A stretch of DNA of 64,000 bases from positions 22,889,158 to 22,953,157 of the forward strand of contig OY997653.1 of assembly GCA_963921795.1 (NCBI GenBank), written 5' to 3'. Positions 57,487-64,000 of this stretch are shown here, piece after piece. Numbering within the stretch: position 1 is the stretch's first letter; each line of letters starts with the position of its first letter. Position numbers and translations under genes: made by a program. Below the pieces are notes generated by a model. It had not been told where the DNA came from, searched no databases, and saw only the letters and a list, made by a program, of their open reading frames with translations. The DNA comes from Nannobrachium achirus (Eukaryota > Chordata > Actinopteri > Myctophiformes > Myctophidae).

Positions 57487-58089
57487 AAGATCCCAAAAGC
57501 TCAGAACAATAAAAAAATAGCACATCTACAAGGTCGATAGGTTTTCTTTCTTTTTGAAAGTGCATAAAAGTGGATCCAAACTATTGCATTACTGGTAGAT
57601 CATGCGAGAGTTTGTTGCTGGGAAAGAGAAAGGTCAATAATAAAGTATATTTTCTCCTTAATAATAATATAGGCCCCAGGCCTTGGGGAGTTGTTTGTCA
57701 CAGTATATTTGCACATACGTGAAATTTATTATACCCATCCTATAACAACTATGGCATATAGGATGCCATATGTGGCGCTTGGGTAGCAATTAGGGGTTAT
57801 GGGTCTTACTCAGGCACCCATCGACACATAGCTGCCTAACCGAGAATCGTACCTGCGACAACCAGGGGCTCTGGCTCCCCAGGCAGGCTCCCTAACCACT
57901 AAGCTACAGCCACCCGCTATTTCCATATTTGTGTCTGAAAACAATGATTTTGCAGTAGTATGCAACATATTGGGAATATTGTGTGGCTTGTGACGATTGG
58001 GTCCTACATCAGTGACCATGGGGCTAAAGAATGGGTCAGAAGCTGAGTTCACGTTCACTCTCCCATTGGAACGAATAGACTCCAACCTG
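57487..58089. repeat. Large direct repeat flanking the nmbr exon (right copy)
   Basis: Partner of 54967-55890, same orientation, about 2.5 kb apart, lacking the hAT insert. It has a longer CAGTGACCATGGGGCTAAAG block, also seen at 26220 and, in reverse, 39620. Confidence 0.85.
57770..57915 (-). repeat. tRNA-derived SINE, minus strand (second copy)
   Basis: Parallel copy of 55590-55745. The B box is degraded (GCAGGTACGATTCTC). Confidence 0.7.
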
Positions 58090-58924
58090 CTTCCCTTCTC
58101 CTAAAAATGTGTACCAGACGCGACGCTCATTCTTTTTGCATTTGTGGTACACAAAGATATTGTGTCTTTCAGACCTCCTACAGTAACTGTTCATCTACTG
58201 CTGTACATGTCTGTTTTTGCGGACCCTGCGAACGTCCACCTGCAAAGTTTATTGAGCTTAGCCTACAGCCGTGTATGGAAGATGTTAATGCATGTGTCAT
58301 TGAATAAGACAGGGCCAGAGGCATTACGCAGAATGCCTCATGTTACCCCAAGCAAATAGATTTTTTTTTTCTTTTTTTTTTTACTGCATGCTTATCTTAC
58401 TCAATTGATATAATGTGCAGTGTATCTAAAGTCATACATGGGTGACTGGGAGTGATTCAGTGCACTGGTTATGCACTGGGGAGGTTTGCTTCCCTGAACC
58501 GTTTCCATGCATATACAGCAAATCAACAATCTCAACTTTGTTCGGCCAACCTGCAAACCTAAAACATGTACTGTAAATGAAACTTGAACAACGAAAACAA
58601 AAGAGCCTATTTAGAACATTCGCCATTCACAGCACACCAGAGCTTTGACATTCAACTCAAACAAGCTTAGTCATTTTAAACCAGCAAACTGAAAAGCACC
58701 AACTAAAGATGACACTCCAACTGTAATGTGTTTTTTCACTTGGTTGTCTGACCGACCCAATGTGGGATTGTAATTCAAGCGAGACTTCCCAGGACTTTGT
58801 TTAATATCTATCACTGTTCCACTAAGGAGCAGCTGTCATGTGAGTCATACCACGTGGCACTTCCTTCTGCTGTAATTTAACGAAAAGATTAGACCTTTGC
58901 TTTGCAACACTAGTGTTGCCAGGC
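58090..58924. other. Unassigned
   Basis: T run at 58361-58382. No gene or bounded element recognised. Confidence 0.35.
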
Positions 58925-59310
58925 AGGGACGTGCAGAGAATGTTAGAGAGGCAGGGGTTGAAATTTCTAAAAGGGCATTTTGGTGAAAATATCGAAAATA
59001 GCAGACCTCCAATCTCACAACGTGTCGAGGTCGGCTATTTCCGGTGCTTGATACCACACTGAACTAAGCATTATCAAGTCAATACTGGAGATGTGGAGTA
59101 ACAGCATGGATTTCTACACAGATAGGGAAATTCTTTCAACATAAGATGTTGCATTCAAGTTCAGGAGAGTTTGAACAGGGCAATTTCTCTTCAAATGCTG
59201 CCTTCAGGTATGACATGGACATTTGTGTTTCTTTCACCATAGTAAAAACTGCATTCATGATCACTTTTTACAGAAGGACAAAAGGGCAGGGGCTCAAGTC
59301 ATGTGTGCAC
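58925..59310. repeat. Dispersed repeat with degraded hairpin (copy 2)
   Basis: Reverse-complement match of 39097-39530. Hairpin remnant at 58994-59040 (GAAAATAGCAGACCTCCAA...GAGGTCGGCTATTTC). Confidence 0.75.
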
Positions 59311-59472
59311 GGGCCTGTTGCCAGGCTGCCAGAGCAAATGATAGCAGATTTGTCAGGGTTCCAGAACTTGTTGAAATTGATGCCAAAAGTTCAAATCGAT
59401 ATGAATTGAGTGAAATCAGTTCCTTTAATGATATAGGAACTGATCTCTCTCTGTCTTGACTCTTGTCCCCCT

Positions 59473-60776
<1,304 letters not shown>

Positions 60777-61278
60777 CAGTGTTGATTTCGTTGACTAAAA
60801 CTATGACGAAAAATGTTTGTCGACTGTGTTTTTTTCACTGACGAAAACGAAATAAAAACGAAATAAAAACTAAGCTGTGATGACTAAAACTAAGACTAAA
60901 TATATTGACAATTTTGTCAACAAAATAAAACTAGACTAAAACATTAGGGAGGGACTAGTGGAGAAGAGAGTCATTTTATGTTTGGTTGCTCTCAGGTGTT
61001 GTATGCTGAAAATAGCCGATCTACAAGCTCACAACGCGTCGCAGCAACCAAGTGTGAATTCAATCATTACGATGCCATCAAGGCCTGCCAAAATGCATTT
61101 TAGTTGACTAAATCAACTGTAGATTTAGTCGCCTAAAATCATATGATATTTAGTCAAATAAAATTAGACTAAAACTAAAACTTTTCAGGTGACTAAATTA
61201 TGACTAAAACCAAATGACATTTTATTCAGAAGACTATGACTAAAACTAAATCAAAATGTGCTGTCAAAAACAACAGTG
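60777..61278. mobile_element. hAT-type element with perfect ACAGTAGG duplication and half hairpin
   Basis: Ends CAGTGTTGATTTCG and CAACAGTG. ACAGTAGG at 60769-60776 and 61279-61286. The interior is full of GACTAAAACTAAA words. The half hairpin at 61008-61045 reads GAAAATAGCCGATCTACAAG then CTCACAACGCGTCGC. Confidence 0.85.
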
Positions 61279-61511
61279 ACAGTAGGTAACTAATTAGAAC
61301 CCAATGGCATTATTCACAAGAATCACCTGAAGAGAGTCCTTCAGAAAACATTCTTGTGACACCGCAAAGATCATGCAAGGGGAAGTGAATCAGAATGGGG
61401 ATGTTTATATTCAAAAATAATTTAAAATTTAAAATGAACAAAAACAACATTTCGTACTCTCCCACTGTATATGGTAAACATAGTTTTTTAATGATTGAAT
61501 ATCATTTGTCA

Positions 61512-61770
61512 TTATTGCGACCGAAGGTCGCAGTTTACTATGAGAAACATCACAGCTTGTCTGTGTCCGTCTGTGTAGACGTGTACACATTTTTTACGGT
61601 CTATGGGTTTGCCAGCTCTGATGTCACTGTGATGTCAGGGGAACCACTCTACCAGAATGGGTTTGCCGCACTGACATCACGCTCTGGCTTCACTGTGACG
61701 TCACACTCCCTTTTATGCCCATATATGGAGTTCCCTGATGTCATCATCAATATTAATGTATTAATGACAA
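61512..61770 (+). repeat. Fragment of the GCGACCG.AGGTCGC repeat family
   Basis: Starts ATTGCGACCGAAGGTCGCAG, the same self-complementary end as in the 8.7-14.3 kb foldback, and shares 'TTTTATGCCCATATATGG' with 38200-38420. Confidence 0.6.
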
Positions 61771-62458
61771 AAGTATAATAATCTTGCTAATTGGAAATAT
61801 CTACATTCTGCAGATTCAACTAGACCTGGTTTTAATCTCACAACACAATACTGCTCTCCGAGGGGGAAAATCACATGAGAGGGAATAAACATTTTCCAGA
61901 GGTTACATTTTTACACGGATGGAGAAGCGCAGATGGTCTAAAAACACAGGCGGGCGTTCCAACAGGGAAAACACTGCCCCAGGTAGTCGTAGCTGGGAGC
62001 GGGCACTACAAACATAGCTATTTTATAGACCAGCATGGTGGCCAGAAAGATCCAGATAATAAAAACAATACCATAGTCATGGGAGGGATGACAGCAATTC
62101 CCAAGAATACGTCTGCAACAACAATGTTGAAATGATTGATGTTTGTGTAATAGATGAGTTTCAAAAGAAGACAGGCTTATAATGTCTTTCGAACAAACAT
62201 GAAAGTGTCTCCATTGATAGCATCCAACCTGTCGTGTTCATCTGCGTGACTTTGTTGAATGCTAATCTGTTATTACTGAACAGCAGATTGCTGTTTCTTT
62301 TTTGTAGTTTTTTTTCCTCTGTTGAGGTTGCTATGGAAGCAGCAGGCTTGCAAACTCAAATTAATTAATCGACATAAATAAATAAATAATAACATAGTTA
62401 TCTCCAAGCTCACAACTTAGCTCTCTCATAACTAACACAGTGGATTGTCCTTAGGATA
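61771..62458. other. Unassigned
   Basis: No recognisable gene or element. A short CTCCAAGCTCACAAC word at 62402-62416 may be a hairpin remnant. Confidence 0.35.
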
Positions 62459-62991
62459 GTGTGGTTATTTCTTTAGCTTCAAAGTTAGTATTTCTTTATT
62501 GGATTGTGTTTACACAACGTCCTGAGACCAACCACACCGCTGTTTTGACCACACAGGCACCCTTACTCTTACGGCTCTCTGGTACCCGTCTCGCCTTGGT
62601 GGGCATTTTTGATTGACAGGCTTGGAATTCTTCTGTGTGCGTAACAGACAACAAGGTCGGTAGGCAAATCAGAGGCAGGTTTAAATGGAAAAGTCCCGGA
62701 AAAGAAGCGTTGTGATTGGCTAGTAGTGTTTTTGAGTGGCAGCCTGCCCTCGACACTTCCTCTTTTGTGCCCACCAAGTTGGACGGGTCGCTCCAATCAA
62801 CTGCAGCGGGTGGACGAGGTATCTAGCTTTTTATATCTGTGCTCCTCTCCCTGCTCTGGTGCAGAGCAGAAGCCGTTTGACAAGTAAGGGTGTCTGTGAG
62901 GTCAAAACAGCGGTTTGGTTGGTCTCAGGACGTTGTGTAAACACAATCCAATAAAAAAATACTAACTTTGAAGCTAAAGAAATAACCGCAC
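62459..62991. mobile_element. Long-TIR element (about 105-bp arms)
   Basis: GTGTGGTTATTTCTTTAGCT and its near-complement bound 533 bp. The pairing runs through GATTGTGTTTACACAACGTC and CTGAGACCAACC..ACCGC to about 62567/62888. No transposase. Confidence 0.8.
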
Positions 62992-63084
62992 TAGCCTCCT
63001 TTAATGCACATTATTACCATTACATTACCAGGGCTTAAATCCCTCCCTAAATATGCCATATGTGTGCATAGTTGCTTGCTATTA

Positions 63085-63217
63085 ATGGGTTTGAAATGAG
63101 GACCAATGCAGGTGTTCTGATTGGCGTAGAAAATGTTTTCTATGCCAATCAGACACATTGAAATGCCTGTGTTGGTCGGTCCTCAACATGGCTGGCATGG
63201 CTACATTTGAAACCCAT
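63085..63217. mobile_element. Small palindromic MITE
   Basis: ATGGGTTTGAAATG.AGGACC and GGTCCTCA...TTTGAAACCCAT ends. Centre GCGTAGAAAATGTTTTCTATGCC-type. Confidence 0.75.
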
Positions 63218-63243
63218 GAATAGGACACATCTGCTTGCAGAAG

Positions 63244-63539
63244 GACTGTGTGAGGAGGATCCCGATCCTTCCCGATCCGATCTTTCGGCAATGCATTAAG
63301 AAAAAAGAAAAGAAAAAATGCTTTTGTGTTGTCCCTTCTAAGCTTCTTTTTTCACTTGTGCAAAGCATTGTATCAAAACAAATTGTATAAAAATAAAGCT
63401 CATCAGCTTATATATATTTCTTTAGATATATAAAGACAAGGTGTTTCCCGACCTTTTTCCTCCCGATTCCAATCTTTTGAAAATCACGTTATCGGCCCCG
63501 ATCTCCGATCACCCGATCCGATCGGGACATCCCTACTAG
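63244..63539. repeat. CCCGATC-type dispersed repeat
   Basis: Right end ATCACCCGATCCGATCGGGACATCCC and left CCCGATCCTTCCCGATCCGA-like. Known to me as a common fish end sequence; boundaries approximate. Confidence 0.5.
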
Positions 63540-64000
63540 TTGTACTGACAACAGGAGAAGCACCAGCAGGCAGAGCACAGACACACCATCTGACAGAAAT
63601 ACAGTTCTCTGGGTCAACGGAATCAAACAACATGTTTGTGCTCACTGGATCAAGATGGATTCTGCTCCAAAACATCCACAGCCCCTGGACCTCAGGCAGA
63701 TAGATGTCAGTACTATAACCACGTCCTCTTCGTTTCAGAGTAATCCTTAACTTTATTCTATACTAAAATAAGTAAGGAGTCTATGCTGGAGAACTAGTGA
63801 TTTAATAACAAATACAAATTCCATAAAATCACATGAACAGCCAGGGTTCTATCTTTAGTATCATCCTTAACAACAAAAAATATCACTTCTCTGTATTATG
63901 CATGGCCACTGGCCACACTTCTCTCTACCAGAACATAAAGTAAACAACAGCACCAAGCGCATCCCATAATACCCCTCTGCAGCCCGCCAGCTACTTAAAG
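63540..64000. other. Unassigned window end
   Basis: No receptor exon. 63595-63720 is weakly codon-like on the plus strand, resembling the end of a retroelement polyprotein, but too short to call. Confidence 0.3.

Noticed and set aside
63595..63720. Possible end of a retroelement polyprotein (plus strand)
   Set aside because: Under 45 residues, only a vague resemblance, and no neighbouring protease, polymerase or LTR.

Overview
The window looks like repeat-rich euchromatin from a ray-finned (teleost) fish. This rests on long CA, CT, GATA-type and AT microsatellites, tRNA-derived SINEs with intact A/B-box-like motifs, a LINE 3' end with the fish-typical 'GGGGATCAATAAAGTATCT' tail, many short terminal-inverted-repeat (TIR) elements, and two exons of a vertebrate bombesin-family GPCR. 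There are no bacterial or viral operons. Species is not determinable by eye.

Only two protein-coding loci are supportable. (1) 49377-49518 and 55933-56148 (+) are consecutive internal exons of neuromedin B receptor (nmbr), covering the end of TM3 through TM4, ECL2, TM5 and ICL3. Splice sites and phases are clean. The 5' exon (TM1-TM3) and 3' exon (TM6-C-tail) are not in the window. In mammals these two pieces are one exon as I recall it, so the 6.4-kb intron between them looks like an added intron; it is packed with mobile DNA. (2) 18149-19571 (-) is a spliced transposase-like gene inside a well-bounded 3.84-kb DNA transposon (16912-20754). The element has 17-bp TIRs, a 4-bp ATTT duplication and ten copies of a 15-bp motif, and it landed inside a SINE.

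The rest is layered mobile DNA. 1-8.7 kb holds several small TIR elements. 8670-14293 is a 5.6-kb foldback element with 6-bp flanking repeats. 14.5-15.2 kb is a LINE remnant. 16.9-20.9 kb is the transposon plus SINE. 22-23.3 kb holds two palindromic structures and a CA tract. 26.6-28.8 kb holds a CpG-rich foldback/tandem array with telomere-like repeats, then a tandem repeat. 29-49 kb is SINEs, hAT-type elements and palindromes. 49-58 kb is the receptor segment. 58-64 kb is further repeats.

A short palindrome (about 45-75 bp; arms resembling AATAGCAGATCTACAAGCTC followed by CACAACGCGTCGC) recurs roughly 25 times. It sits inside otherwise unrelated element families, including three hAT-type elements with their own 8-bp target duplications. 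I regard this shared hairpin module and the 15-bp-motif transposon as the best candidates for undescribed biology here.
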